Source: Methanothrix harundinacea | GTDB taxonomy: Archaea > Halobacteriota > Methanosarcinia > Methanotrichales > Methanotrichaceae | Assembly (NCBI GenBank): GCA_002506535.1 | Contig: DAXT01000009.1 | Span: 1-64,000 of the forward strand | Length of the DNA stretch: 64,000 nt | Direction: 5' to 3' | Shown here: positions 24,712-34,001 of the stretch, piece by piece | How the letters are laid out: the number at the start of each line of letters is the position of its first letter | How positions within the stretch are numbered: the first letter of the stretch is position 1 | Program-made: the position numbers and the translations under genes | Notes under the pieces: generated by a model | Seen by the model: only the letters and a program-made list of their open reading frames with translations | Databases searched by the model: none | What the model was told of the DNA's origin: nothing

Positions 24712-25491
24712 TTATACTTCCAGAAACTTCTCCCGGATCTCCTTAGCCCTCTCACATGCTATATCAACGATGCGGTAGATGTGATCCTGGCTTATGAATC
24801 CGGGTCGGCTCTTCTGCATCCCGCAGATCGACCCGTCGGCGGTGGTTATTACCGTCAGCTTCGTGTCCGCCACCGACTCCTCGTCGGTATCGGGATCGAA
24901 GATGATGGAGTCGCCGAACTCCACGGCGGTGGTGGCGACGGGGACGTCCTTCACCGGGAGGGGGTAATCATCTCCCAGGCCGTACTGTGCCGCCGGGACC
25001 GTCGCGGTCATCAGGGCCGCGATCGCCCCGAGGCTCGAGGCGTCCATGAGGTTGCCGCAGTCGTCGAGGATGTGGACGTCGATGAAGACTATCCAGACCT
25101 TCTCCCCCGGGGTGATGCAGAGGGCTTCAAGGTCAATAGCTCGCGATTCTCTCACGCCTCGATCGACGACCCGGGCGAGCTCGATCCCCACCTCGTTGGG
25201 GGGGCCGGGCTCGAAGTTGGGGGAGGCGAGGGGTACTAGCTCGGCGTTGGTGATGATCACCCCCTTGTCCGGGGTATCCGAGAAGGGCTCGCCGGGCTGG
25301 ATCTTGACCCCCACCATCACCTGGGTCTTTCCGAGCCGTACGAGGGCGCTGCCGTCGGCCTTCCTTATCAATCCCGTATCGAGGGAGATCTCCCGGTACT
25401 CGTCTAAGGCCCTGCCGTCTGCCCTCTCCCCCTTCAGCATCAGATGGTAGAGGTAGTCCTTCCTGATCTCCGCCATCACGCCGTCGCTCAT
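24712..25491 (-). CDS. rrp42: Exosome complex subunit Rrp42
   Basis: A 259-residue RNase PH-fold protein. Together with Rrp41 it forms the hexameric ring of the archaeal exosome, which degrades RNA 3' to 5' with phosphate. Rrp42 itself is catalytically inactive but shapes the site. Landmarks are ERADGRALDEYREISLDTGL, GKTQVMVGVKIQPGEPFSDT and FIDVHILDDCGNLMDASSLG. Start ATG 25491 overlaps the rrp41 stop (ATGA). Confidence 0.94.
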   Translation of the reverse strand: MSDGVMAEIRKDYLYHLMLKGERADGRALDEYREISLDTGLIRKADGSALVRLGKTQVMVGVKIQPGEPFSDTPDKGVIITNAELVPLASPNFEPGPPNEVGIELARVVDRGVRESRAIDLEALCITPGEKVWIVFIDVHILDDCGNLMDASSLGAIAALMTATVPAAQYGLGDDYPLPVKDVPVATTAVEFGDSIIFDPDTDEESVADTKLTVITTADGSICGMQKSRPGFISQDHIYRIVDIACERAKEIREKFLEV

Positions 25492-26243
25492 ATCTCTTCC
25501 TCCGCCACAGCCTCGTCGCAACTCTCCATCTCGTTCATATGGCTGTACCTATCGACGAGGACCTTCCTCTGGATCTCGTAGATCTGCTGGCATCCGGCCT
25601 TGGCGAGCTCCAGAGCTCTCTTCAGCTCCTCCTTTGAGAGCCGCCCGTCCATCTGGAGGAGGGTAATCTCCCCGGCGGGGGTCATGGCGATGGGGACGTC
25701 CGCCTCCCCGAAGTTGTCCTCCAGCTTCATGGGGTCGAGGACGATCTCGCCGCCGACCTTCCCGGCGGCGCAGGAAGATATGAGGCTCTTCATGGGGATC
25801 CCGGCGTCCGCCAGCGCCACCGAAGCGGCGTTTATCCCGGCGGTCCGGGTCCCGGCGTCCGCCTGGAGGACCTCGACGAAGATGTCCACCACCGACCTCG
25901 GGAAGTAAGAGGTGAGGATCACCGGCTCCAGCGCCTCTCTGCTCACCTTCGAGACCTCGTAGCTCCTCCGGTCGGGGCCGGGCCTTTTTCTCTCCTCTAC
26001 GGAGAAGGAGGCCATGTTGTACCTGTACCTGACTATCGCCCGGGTGACCTCCTGGAGATGGCGGGGGTGGACCTCCCTGGGACCGTAGACCGCTGCTATC
26101 ACCTTGTTGTCGCCCATCTCCATGTAACACGAACCGTCGGCTCTCGCCAGGACGCCCACCTCCACTTTGATGGGGCGAAGCTCGTCGGGGAGCCTCCCGT
26201 CGAGCCTCAATCCGTCTTTGAAAAATGATAACTTTTCATCCAT
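25488..26243 (-). CDS. rrp41: Exosome complex subunit Rrp41 (catalytic)
   Basis: The phosphorolytic subunit, 251 residues. GLRLDGRLPDELRPIKVEVG, RADGSCYMEMGDNKVIAAVY with GPREVHPRH, and VLQADAGTRTAGINAASVAL are the RNase PH marks; the last holds phosphate- and RNA-binding residues. An upstream TTG at 26252 would overlap the rrp4 stop, but ATG 26243 begins where family proteins start. Arranged rrp4-rrp41-rrp42, the standard exosome order. Confidence 0.95.
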   Translation of the reverse strand: MDEKLSFFKDGLRLDGRLPDELRPIKVEVGVLARADGSCYMEMGDNKVIAAVYGPREVHPRHLQEVTRAIVRYRYNMASFSVEERKRPGPDRRSYEVSKVSREALEPVILTSYFPRSVVDIFVEVLQADAGTRTAGINAASVALADAGIPMKSLISSCAAGKVGGEIVLDPMKLEDNFGEADVPIAMTPAGEITLLQMDGRLSKEELKRALELAKAGCQQIYEIQRKVLVDRYSHMNEMESCDEAVAEEEI

Positions 26244-26248
26244 GCCGA

Positions 26249-26926
26249 TCAACTTCTGGCCTCTTTCTCCACCCTCAGAAACTCCAGGATCCTGTCGGTG
26301 AGCCCCGTCGTATGAGCCTCTTTCTCTATTATGAGGACGGTCTTCAGGGCTAGATCCATGTCGTCGTCGTTTCCGTCGACCCAGATCCTCCCGTTCTGCC
26401 CCACGAAGATGTTACAGTTCAGCTCCTTCTTCAGCATATTGATCATGGAGCCTCCCTTTCCGATGAGCCTCGGAACCCTGGTGGGGTTTATCTCCGCGAC
26501 CCTCCCCCTCGTCAGGGTCCCCAGCCTCCTGTCGTTCATCGTAAGCTCGACCTTCATGGTGGAGTCGACGTCCTTGACCCGGATCATCACGGAGCCGCCT
26601 ATGCGCAGGTACTTGGACATCTCGTTCATCTCTATCTTTCTCGGCAGCTCGGATATGTGGAGGAGCCCCTCGTAAGGAGAGTTTATGTTGATGATCCAGT
26701 TGGAGAAGACTATGTCCTGGACGGTCCCTATCACCGTATCTCCCGGAGTGGGGACATACTTGCCTGCCAGGGGTATCACCCTCACCTTATCCTTATAGCT
26801 GCTGGCCATCCCGTAGAGGAGCGAGCGTACGCTCCCGTCCTTTACATAAGTGCCCTCTCCGGCCCGTTTTGGGTCGTCGGAGAGGAGGTCACCGGGCACC
26901 ACCACGTTACGGTCCATACGATCCAT
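26249..26926 (-). CDS. rrp4: Exosome RNA-binding cap subunit Rrp4
   Basis: A 225-residue cap protein that sits on the Rrp41/42 ring and guides RNA. It has an N-terminal beta domain (VVVPGDLLSDDPKRAGEGTY), an S1 domain (about 65-135, VIGTVQDIVFSNWIININSP), and a KH domain (VPRLIGKGGSMINMLKKEL with the GxxG loop). All expected parts are present. Confidence 0.94.
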   Translation of the reverse strand: MDRMDRNVVVPGDLLSDDPKRAGEGTYVKDGSVRSLLYGMASSYKDKVRVIPLAGKYVPTPGDTVIGTVQDIVFSNWIININSPYEGLLHISELPRKIEMNEMSKYLRIGGSVMIRVKDVDSTMKVELTMNDRRLGTLTRGRVAEINPTRVPRLIGKGGSMINMLKKELNCNIFVGQNGRIWVDGNDDDMDLALKTVLIIEKEAHTTGLTDRILEFLRVEKEARS

Positions 26927-26947
26927 TCAAAGTCCTCGGTCAAATCG

Positions 26948-27652
26948 TCATCGTTTCAGTAGCTTCGTCTCGGCCTCTCCTCTGGAGAGCCGGTTGACCA
27001 GGCCGTAAAACTCGTTCTGAAGCCCGGCCGGGAGGCGGACCACTCCCACCCACGACCCGTCGTTCTGCCACTCCTCCCTCTGGAGCTTTGCGAAGGAGGC
27101 GATCTCGCCGTAGGCCTTGGGGGCGTAGGCCGGAGGCATCTTCACGGCCACGTCGACCTCTTCGAACCTTATCGGAATTATCGGCCTTATCGCCTTCATG
27201 GTGAGGTTGATCAGATCTTCGAAGGGCTTTGTGGGATCGATGTTTACGTGGGCCTCTTCCATCGCCCGCTCGATCCTGGCGGGAGGGTGTGGGGTTCCGG
27301 TCTGGGGGTTGATGGCGTTCGTCGCGATGAAGCTGACGACCTGCCGCCTCTTCTTCTCCACGATCCACTTTCTCTGCTCCGCCGTCAGCTGGAGTTCGCC
27401 CTTCTTGATGATCTTTGCGGCAATCGCCACAACATCGGTCGTCTCGAAGGCGCGCAGGAGATCTTCCTCGGAGCTTCTATCCCCGCGGCTGGCGTTCTCG
27501 AAGACGTCTTCGGCGGCGAGGATCTTCTCGACGTCCACATCTTCCCCCTGACGGTACATCAGGGCCCCCTCGGGGTCCACCAGAACCTCGAAGACTATGC
27601 CGTGGGTCTTGAGCCTCGCCGTCACCGCCTCCTCCAGGGTGACCATCCTCAC
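26948..27652 (-). CDS. sdo1: Ribosome assembly factor SBDS (Sdo1)
   Basis: A 234-residue archaeal SBDS protein. It works with EF-2-like GTPases to remove aIF6 from new large subunits. The FYSH domain covers about residues 1-90 (VTARLKTHGIVFEVLVDPEG), a helical domain follows (EQRKWIVEKKRRQVVSFIAT with NAINPQTGTPHPPARIERAM), and the C-terminal ferredoxin-like domain carries ATKAIRPIIPIRFEEVDVAV-like sequence. Its GTG/ATG region overlaps the psmA stop. Confidence 0.95.
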   Translation of the reverse strand: MRMVTLEEAVTARLKTHGIVFEVLVDPEGALMYRQGEDVDVEKILAAEDVFENASRGDRSSEEDLLRAFETTDVVAIAAKIIKKGELQLTAEQRKWIVEKKRRQVVSFIATNAINPQTGTPHPPARIERAMEEAHVNIDPTKPFEDLINLTMKAIRPIIPIRFEEVDVAVKMPPAYAPKAYGEIASFAKLQREEWQNDGSWVGVVRLPAGLQNEFYGLVNRLSRGEAETKLLKR

Positions 27653-28401
27653 GCCTCTCCGACGCCCTCGCTGCCGATTCCGGCCTTCATCTCCTCCACC
27701 CGGGCCGCCACCTCCTCCTCATCGAGCTTTCGGAAGAGCTTCTCGTCGAGCTTGATCACCCCGACCTCGGTGGTGGAGGCCTCGAACTTCCCCTCGGCGG
27801 CCTTGTAGAGAGCCTCAAGCCCCAAGAGGATCGCCTCGTCGCAGTTCATATCCTCCCGGTACTTCTCCTCGAAGATCTCCATGACCGCTGACCTTCCTGC
27901 GCCTATCCCCGTCGCCTTGTACTCCAGGAGGGCGCCGGAGGGGTCGGTCTCAAATAGCCTGACCCTCGTGTCGTCGGCGCCGACGATGAGAAGGGACGTC
28001 CCGAACGGCCTGACCCCGCCGTACTGGGTGTAGGTCTGCTTGAAGTCGCAGATCCTCTTGGCCAGGACCTCTACCCCTATGCTCTCGTCGTAGACGAGCC
28101 TGTTGATCTGGGACTCGACCCGGGCCCTGTCGATCAGGACCCGGGCGTCGGCGACGAGGCCGGAGGTGGCAGCGCCGATATGCTGGTCGATCTGGAATAT
28201 CTTCTCTATCGACTCCGGCTCCATAAGCCTGCTCGTTATCCTCTTGTCCACCAGGACCGCCACGCCGTCTACAGCCTTTATCCCCACGGCGGTGGTGCCT
28301 CTCCTCACGGCTTCGCGGGCGTACTCCACCTGAAAGAGCCGCCCGTCGGGGCTGAAGACCGTTATAGCCCTATCATAACCCATCTGAGGTGCCATCTGCA
28401 T
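27649..28401 (-). CDS. psmA: Proteasome subunit alpha
   Basis: About 250 residues from ATG 28401, which follows GGAGAGGATACTG. Alpha rings form the gate of the 20S core. The gate tail MAPQMGYDRAITVFSPDGRL with the YDR motif, the VEYAREAVRRGTTAVGIKAV helix H0 region, and DPSGALLEYKATGIGAGRS confirm it. Its 5' end overlaps the rnp2 3' end by about 29 nt. The beta subunit is not in this window. Confidence 0.95.
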   Translation of the reverse strand: MQMAPQMGYDRAITVFSPDGRLFQVEYAREAVRRGTTAVGIKAVDGVAVLVDKRITSRLMEPESIEKIFQIDQHIGAATSGLVADARVLIDRARVESQINRLVYDESIGVEVLAKRICDFKQTYTQYGGVRPFGTSLLIVGADDTRVRLFETDPSGALLEYKATGIGAGRSAVMEIFEEKYREDMNCDEAILLGLEALYKAAEGKFEASTTEVGVIKLDEKLFRKLDEEEVAARVEEMKAGIGSEGVGEA

Positions 28402-28909
28402 CAGTATCCTCTCCGCATAAATCAAAAGAGGTCAGTCCCACATATCGTGTGCCTGATCCTTCCGTCATCTTCTGGTCGTCTGGACAGAGGTCGATCTCCC
28501 GACCATGAACGCGCACAACAGATCCAGAAACGAGCCCTGAATCGACTCTTCTCACATTTTCGTCGGGCTGTAAGGTCGATTGCGGTATATACTTTTCTGT
28601 CGCGGCTTTTATCGTCCCGGAGATCCCTCGGACCCTTATCGCCGCCCTCACCCCACCTACGGAGTGGACGGTGGCCAGCAGGGCCCTGCACTCCTCCGTC
28701 CTCTCGTGGGAATGGCGGAGTATGCCGAACCTCCCGTCGAAGGATATGATCCGCAGCCGGTTTCTCGCCGCCCCCAGGTCGCCGAAGAGGGAGGTCTGGG
28801 ACGCCCGGATCTCCGACGCCAGATCTGTCCGCCTGACCCGATCCTCAGCCTCCACCTCGATGGCGAAATACCTCCTTCTGTCCCGGAGGACCGGAAGCCA
28901 AGTCCTCAA
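28373..28909 (-). CDS. rnp2: RNase P protein component 2 (Pop5)
   Basis: About 178 residues; pairs with Rpp30 in archaeal RNase P, which matures tRNA 5' ends. RTWLPVLRDRRRYFAIEVEA, LGAARNRLRIISFDGRFGIL and ALLATVHSVGGVRAAIRVRG are the Pop5 marks. I prefer TTG 28909, which overlaps the rnp3 stop and has GGAGGT just upstream; an ATG at 28936 would lie inside rnp3. The C-terminal 60 residues extend past the usual Pop5 core and run into psmA, so the tail may be a lineage addition. Confidence 0.85.
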   Translation of the reverse strand: MRTWLPVLRDRRRYFAIEVEAEDRVRRTDLASEIRASQTSLFGDLGAARNRLRIISFDGRFGILRHSHERTEECRALLATVHSVGGVRAAIRVRGISGTIKAATEKYIPQSTLQPDENVRRVDSGLVSGSVVRVHGREIDLCPDDQKMTEGSGTRYVGLTSFDLCGEDTDADGTSDGL

Positions 28910-29589
28910 AGGACCTCCACCCCCACCGACGCCCACCTCCTCCGGTTGAGTTCGACGATCGATCCCGGGAGGGCCAAAGCCTTCAAAGCCCGCTCCCTCT
29001 CCACCCCAAGAAGGGAGGCGAGGGCCACCAGGTCCCGGGGGGACCGCAGGTCCAGGTGAGATCGGGGAGAGGTCGATATCATAAGGCTGAGGTCGAACTT
29101 ATCGATGAGGTCGAGGTCCCTTCTCACCATCTCCATCCACCTCACCCTGGACCCGCCCCGTAGGCTTATCATGGGTCCGAGGTCGAGGCATATCGCCACC
29201 TGGTTATCCTTAGCAGCCTTCGCCGCCGCCACCCCGATCCCGGTCCGCCCTCCGTGGGGGTGGGCGAGCATATCCACGTTGGGGTCCTCGCAGGCGGCCC
29301 GGTTGATCCTCTCGTCCCCGCCGTGGACGGCCAGAAAGTCGGCCCTATCCCGCAGGGAGGCGGCCCTGGCGTGAAGTCCCCTCTGGTCGGTCGCCACGAT
29401 CTCAGCGCCGATGGCGACCTCGATCCCCCTGACGAGCTCTGCGGCGTCGAGACGGAAGGCCACCCCTGCAGGCGAATGATTGGAGATGATGATCCCGGAG
29501 TAGCCGAGTTTCTTCGCGGCCAGGGCCATCCTGCTGGGGGAGTCCGAACCGTCCGGGAGGGTGTGAAGGTTGCACTCGTAATACTTCAT
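28906..29589 (-). CDS. rnp3: RNase P protein component 3 (Rpp30)
   Basis: A 227-residue TIM-barrel protein. YYECNLHTLPDGSDSPSRMA at the start, LGYSGIIISNHSP, and the VDMLAHPHGGRTGIGVAAAK strand are as in archaeal Rpp30. It works with Pop5, encoded next, overlapping by 4 nt. The DUF54 RNA-binding gene upstream also overlaps by 4 nt. Confidence 0.92.
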   Translation of the reverse strand: MKYYECNLHTLPDGSDSPSRMALAAKKLGYSGIIISNHSPAGVAFRLDAAELVRGIEVAIGAEIVATDQRGLHARAASLRDRADFLAVHGGDERINRAACEDPNVDMLAHPHGGRTGIGVAAAKAAKDNQVAICLDLGPMISLRGGSRVRWMEMVRRDLDLIDKFDLSLMISTSPRSHLDLRSPRDLVALASLLGVERERALKALALPGSIVELNRRRWASVGVEVL

Positions 29590-30002
29590 AAGAGGTCTCC
29601 GGCGACCTTAACCGCCCTCTCGCGCTTCGCAGGATAAGACTCCAGGTGAGCCCGGACCGAGATGGCGTCGCCGGAGTCGACGAGGCGGACCCCGCCCCGA
29701 TATGCCGCCTGCTTGTCCAGCCGTAGGTGGAGGTTACATCCATCGTCGATCCTCTCCTCCGCCTCCCGGCGGAGCCGGACCATCTCCCTATCTGATAGCC
29801 GCTCTCTGAGAAGGTCGAAGAACTTCAGCCCCGCCTTCTTCTCCAGGGTGGCGGTTAAGATTTGGATCTCGTTTCCGTGATGGCCGGAGACGCTGGTTTT
29901 GGATATCGACTCCTTCGGGACGAAGAGGGATAGGGCCTCTCTCACCTTTCCATCGTCCTCGGTGGAGGCGACGAAGGCTCGAAAGGTCACCCTGTGAATC
30001 AA
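29586..30002 (-). CDS. DUF54-family RNA-binding protein (COG1325)
   Basis: A 138-residue conserved archaeal protein (RNA-binding, sometimes called predicted exosome subunit). VTFRAFVASTEDDGKVREAL, VSGHHGNEIQILTATLEKKA and CNLHLRLDKQAAYRGGVRLV match the family. It lies between rpl15e and rnp3, its standard place. Biochemical role is not proven. Confidence 0.88.
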   Translation of the reverse strand: MIHRVTFRAFVASTEDDGKVREALSLFVPKESISKTSVSGHHGNEIQILTATLEKKAGLKFFDLLRERLSDREMVRLRREAEERIDDGCNLHLRLDKQAAYRGGVRLVDSGDAISVRAHLESYPAKRERAVKVAGDLL

Positions 30003-30003
30003 A

Positions 30004-30618
30004 TCACTTTCCTCTGCTCTCGTTGGACCTTATGCTGGGACGGACCTTCTCGGCGCCGACGCCCTTCTTCCGCAGGCCTCTGCCCCTCTTTCCGGCGCTG
30101 GTCTTGCCCCGGTTCGCCCTATTGTTGTGGCTGCCGCCCCTTATCCACCCCAGGTCGGAGTCGGAGGCTATCGCCGGATGGTTCGGGTCGACGAGGATCA
30201 CCTCGTACCATTTCTGCTTCCCGTCCTCTCCCACCCAGTAGGAGTTCAATACCTCCATGTTGGGGTGCTTTCGACCCGCCCTCTCCTCGGCGATCCTCTG
30301 GAGGCTCTTTCCGGGGGTGATCTTGTTGGCGCCCATGTGTTTGGTCCGCCTTCCACGGATGTACCTGGACTTCCTCCGGCCGCCGCGCCTTACCTTAACC
30401 CTGACGACGGTGATCCCCTGCTTCGCCTTGTAGCCCAGGGCGCGAGCCCGGTCGAGCCTGGTGGGGCGTTCTATCCTATGGACTGCGCCCTCCCGCCTCC
30501 AGCCTATAAGCCTCTCCTGCCGCAGCTCGCCGACGTAGCTCTCGCCGGGGGTCTTCCACGCGTCGCGGATGTATGCATAAAAAGACTTCAATCGCTTCAC
30601 CTCATCCGGTTCGACCAC
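30004..30618 (-). CDS. rpl15e: 50S ribosomal protein L15e (eL15)
   Basis: A 204-residue, very basic ribosomal protein, first gene of the superoperon. KSFYAYIRDAWKTPGESYVG, RIERPTRLDRARALGYKAKQ and WYEVILVDPNHPAIASDSDL are diagnostic. GTG 30618 opens a short extra N-terminus; a GTG about 8 codons later, directly before the KRLKSFYAYIR part, could be the true start. No second ribosomal gene adjoins. Confidence 0.95.
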   Translation of the reverse strand: MVEPDEVKRLKSFYAYIRDAWKTPGESYVGELRQERLIGWRREGAVHRIERPTRLDRARALGYKAKQGITVVRVKVRRGGRRKSRYIRGRRTKHMGANKITPGKSLQRIAEERAGRKHPNMEVLNSYWVGEDGKQKWYEVILVDPNHPAIASDSDLGWIRGGSHNNRANRGKTSAGKRGRGLRKKGVGAEKVRPSIRSNESRGK

Positions 30619-30791
30619 GCCGGGTCACATTCCGGACCGGTCCCCTTATCGGCTCATAGAAGATAAACCTTTTCCGGCCTCCGGCAAAAAACCGATCCCG
30701 GACCGGATAGATCGGTCTCCGGTCGCCGCGGCGGACCTCTCCCCCGATGAAGCCGGACCGATCCGCGCTCCGGGGAGGACGGCGGAGCCCT

Positions 30792-31268
30792 TCAATCTCT
30801 CAGCCGCTCCGATAACAGCCACCGCCGCGGCTCTCTCTCCACTTCCAGGGCGAAGGCGGCCTTCAGTCTACCCCTGACCTTCGCCCTGGTGTATACAAGC
30901 TGCTCGCCGTTTTTGGCCTCGAGGAGGGCGAGGAGCTCCTCCATCTCGCCGTCGGATAGCTCGATCAGCCCCTCCCTTCCGGAGAGCCAGTTGAAGATCT
31001 GGACCTCGTTTATGTCCCGGACCCGTTTTACGGATTCAGGGTCGATCTCGTCGTCGATCTCAACGGACCTCCCCTCCTCTGGCGACCAGCCGATCCTCTT
31101 CTTCTCCGCCGCGAGGAATGATATGGGGACCCTCTCCCCCTCCAGGGGTTTGGGGTAGAGGGCGGTCAGCCTCTTCTCTGCCCCTTCCTTCGAAGGGACG
31201 GGATCTTCACAATCCGATCCTTCGACCCGCCTGGCGAGCCGACCCGCCCTCCCCTCTCCTGGTATCAT
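30792..31268 (-). CDS. Hypothetical acidic protein
   Basis: A 158-residue protein without a recognised domain. The N-terminal 40 residues are low complexity; the rest has a consistent mix of helices and strands (VPISFLAAEKKRIGW, INEVQIFNWLSGREGLIELS, MEELLALLEAKNGEQLVYTR). The SDGEMEELLALLEAKNGE helix looks well packed. The true start may be a later codon. It lies alone between rpl15e and marker 14, on the same strand as both. Confidence 0.5.
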   Translation of the reverse strand: MIPGEGRAGRLARRVEGSDCEDPVPSKEGAEKRLTALYPKPLEGERVPISFLAAEKKRIGWSPEEGRSVEIDDEIDPESVKRVRDINEVQIFNWLSGREGLIELSDGEMEELLALLEAKNGEQLVYTRAKVRGRLKAAFALEVEREPRRWLLSERLRD

Positions 31269-31354
31269 CCCCGCTGTGTCCTCTCATCCTCATGCTCGCA
31301 TCCCGTTCGCGCCGATAATCCGGCAGGTCTTCCTCCTTCGAAATCGGCAAATGA

Positions 31355-32794
31355 TCAGGTCCTAGCCTCGTAATCGATCCTCTTCTTGAGGATGCAGCCT
31401 CCGCCCCGGAGGCCCCCCAGGGGGTGTCTTGGGGTACCCATGGAGTTCATGCACCTCGCCATCACCGCTGCCCCCCGGGCGAGGCCGTCGTCGACGAAGA
31501 CGACGTTCTTCTCCGGCTCGTCGTATAAATTTAGGGCTCCGATCTCCTCTAATATCAGCTCCGGCTTGTTGCCGCTGATCCCGGCCCGGCCGGTGATCCC
31601 TATCGCCGTCTCCTTCGTGACCAGGCCCGCCTCCATCGCCACCTCCACGAGCCGCCTTGCGACCTGGGCTGCGGCTACATCTATCGCCCCAAATAGCGTC
31701 TTCATCCCCTTCTCCTGATGGATCTTCCTTCCGAGCTGGGCGAGAAGGTTGAGCTGGCTTCCGTTCTCGCCGACGTCGCAGCCTATCAGGACGACTCCGA
31801 TCTTCTCGGCGGCGGCAGGGTCGACGGGAACGCTGCCGTACCTTCTCCTCCCGGGGGGGACCCTCTCTATCGTTATAAGCTCGCCGATGGCCCTGGCGTA
31901 ATCCCGGGCGTGTCTATTGATCTTCGCCTTCTTCCCGTTGAAGATGTCCAGGGTCGTTCCCGTCTGGGGGTCGACGAGCCCCGTCCCCTGGACCAGGGCG
32001 TCGGGGATCGCTCCGGCGAGGCCACAGAAGTTTCCGATGGTGCTCGAGTAAGGTAGCTCCGCCGAGGTGATCCTCCCGTCGAGGGTCGTTCCGAAGTCCA
32101 GGGACAGGCACGGGTTTCGAAAGTCTACGTCGGTCCATTTCGCCCCCTCCTTTATCCCGGCGGTGGCGAGCTCTCCTTCCATCTCGTTGGCGACGATCTC
32201 CACCCCCGTCGACCCCTTCGGCGGGAAGACCGAGGCGACGGGGCCGTTGAAGACGATCTTGTCCATGAGACAGTAGGCCCGAAAATGGGGGGGGATGTTC
32301 TGGATCGACATCGCCGGGGTCATGAGCCTGGGGGGGACCCCGGCCATGAGGCACCCCTCGGCGAGGGCCTGGATGAAGGTTCCCACCTCGTCCGGCGAGG
32401 AGAAGCCGGCGACGACCCCCGTCGACCGGACAACGAAGTTCAGGTCGTCCTTGATGGAGAGCCTCGCCTTCCCGTGGCTCTCCAGGAGGGCGTCTCTGAC
32501 GAGCTCCGAGACCGACTCCCGAGTGAGGGGGGTGCCGCAGAGGGTGTGGGCGAAGACCTCCTCCCCCGGCCTGGGCCTTCTGACGTCCCGGGTCATCTTC
32601 ACCGTCTTGTTGACGATCCGGGTCTGGCCGTTCTTCATGTTCGTCGCGGTGAGGATGCATTTGGTGGTGCTGTTGCCCACCTCCACAGAGGCGACGATGT
32701 AGTAGGGCTCCTTCTTAAGCTCCAGGATGTCCACCGGGGGGCTCTCGGCGATCCTCGGCTTGGGCTTCGATCTGAGGAGACGGGCGATGCTCAT
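31355..32794 (-). CDS. Methanogenesis marker protein 14
   Basis: About 479 residues from ATG 32794 (alternative ATG 32821). A protein conserved in methanogens and used as a methanogenesis marker; function unproven. The fold looks ASKHA (actin/HSP70-like): VASVEVGNSTTKCILTATNM near the start is a phosphate-1-type loop and CLSLDFGTTLDGRITSAEL a second. VPPGRRRYGSVPVDPAAAEK, LIGCDVGENGSQLNLLAQLG and GIGTGRAGISGNKPELI-like parts follow. It is divergent from the reductase gene. Confidence 0.9.
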   Translation of the reverse strand: MSIARLLRSKPKPRIAESPPVDILELKKEPYYIVASVEVGNSTTKCILTATNMKNGQTRIVNKTVKMTRDVRRPRPGEEVFAHTLCGTPLTRESVSELVRDALLESHGKARLSIKDDLNFVVRSTGVVAGFSSPDEVGTFIQALAEGCLMAGVPPRLMTPAMSIQNIPPHFRAYCLMDKIVFNGPVASVFPPKGSTGVEIVANEMEGELATAGIKEGAKWTDVDFRNPCLSLDFGTTLDGRITSAELPYSSTIGNFCGLAGAIPDALVQGTGLVDPQTGTTLDIFNGKKAKINRHARDYARAIGELITIERVPPGRRRYGSVPVDPAAAEKIGVVLIGCDVGENGSQLNLLAQLGRKIHQEKGMKTLFGAIDVAAAQVARRLVEVAMEAGLVTKETAIGITGRAGISGNKPELILEEIGALNLYDEPEKNVVFVDDGLARGAAVMARCMNSMGTPRHPLGGLRGGGCILKKRIDYEART

Positions 32795-32882
32795 ACAGTC
32801 CGGGACGGAGTTAGAGAGCATAAACTCTTCGGGCCCACCGCCGAATCGGAAGTTTGATCTTGTTTTAGTGGAAGGGGTGGGC

Positions 32883-34001
32883 GTGTATTCGGCGGCGGTG
32901 GTGGGGGCGGGCCCCGCGGGGAGCACGGCGGCCCGGTTTCTATCGGAGAAGGGTCACGAGGTCATCCTCATCGATAGAAAGGAGGTGGTGGGGGTCCCAA
33001 AACAGTGCGCCGAGGGGCTCTTCGCAGGCTGCCTCCCCGAATTTACGACGGCCAGCGGCGACTTTCTCACAGGGAAGATACGATACCTCCAGGTCGTCTT
33101 CCCAAACCAGGCGAGCTACCGCGTGAGGTGCGACCTTCTGATGCTCGACCGCCCAAAATTCGATCAGCACCTCCTGATGCTCGCGGAGGGGTCGGGGGCG
33201 CAGGTCGCCCTCGGCCAGAAGGTGGAGAGGGTCCGCCCGGAATCCGGGGAGGTCTTCCTTTCGGGCGGCGAGGTCATTCGGGCAGAGGCGATCGTCGGCG
33301 CCGACGGCCCGGCATCGAGGGTCGCAAAGTCGATGGGCGAAAGAAATCGGGTCGTCCCCGCGGCCCAGGTGGAGATGACATGGCCCGAGGACGACGCCAT
33401 ATACGCCTACATCGATCACGACCTCCACAATTCCTACTCATGCTGGATCTTCCCCAAAAACGAGCGGGGAACGGCCAACGTCGGCTGCTTCGGCACCTTT
33501 CCCACCCTGGAGAGGTTCATATCGAAGTACAAAATCAAGGGCGAGGTGGTGGAGAAGAACGGGGGCTCCATACCCCTGGGCGTCGCCGCAAGGCTCCAGA
33601 AAGGGAGGGCCGTCCTCATCGGCGACGCCGGAGGGCTCACCAACCCCTTCACCGGCGGAGGGCTCTATCCGGCGGCCCGGTCCGCCCGGATCGCCGCCGA
33701 TGCCATCGACCGATTCCTCCGGTCCGAGACGAAGGGGATCGAGTACGAGGCGAGGATGCGACGGGACTTCGTCGCCTCCGGCCTTCATCTGAAGGCGAGA
33801 GATGCCCTCGCGGCCCTCTCCAACGAGGAGCTATGCCGGCTCGGCACCGCCATGGACGGCCTCGTATTTCCCGGCCTGCGGCTCTCCGCGAGCCCCCTCC
33901 TCGTCTATCGGGGGCTGCGCCATCCCGGGATCGCAAGGCCGAAGTACGCCCCCCTCCTGAAGCTCCTATTCCGCTACTGCCTCGCGGGGAAGGTATGGTG
34001 A
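32883..34001 (+). CDS. Geranylgeranyl reductase family FAD-dependent oxidoreductase
   Basis: About 372 residues from GTG 32883 (other GTGs at 32868 and 32877). The FAD fold opens with YSAAVVGAGPAGSTAARFLS, has the acidic IDRKEVVGVPKQCAEGLF, and the second FAD loop AVLIGDAGGLTNPFTGGGLY near residue 245. YxWIFPKN-type (SCWIFPKNERGTANVGC) is the family motif. Such enzymes saturate the geranylgeranyl chains of archaeal lipids, or of quinone-like chains (methanophenazine); which one cannot be told here. Confidence 0.85.
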   Translation: MYSAAVVGAGPAGSTAARFLSEKGHEVILIDRKEVVGVPKQCAEGLFAGCLPEFTTASGDFLTGKIRYLQVVFPNQASYRVRCDLLMLDRPKFDQHLLMLAEGSGAQVALGQKVERVRPESGEVFLSGGEVIRAEAIVGADGPASRVAKSMGERNRVVPAAQVEMTWPEDDAIYAYIDHDLHNSYSCWIFPKNERGTANVGCFGTFPTLERFISKYKIKGEVVEKNGGSIPLGVAARLQKGRAVLIGDAGGLTNPFTGGGLYPAARSARIAADAIDRFLRSETKGIEYEARMRRDFVASGLHLKARDALAALSNEELCRLGTAMDGLVFPGLRLSASPLLVYRGLRHPGIARPKYAPLLKLLFRYCLAGKVW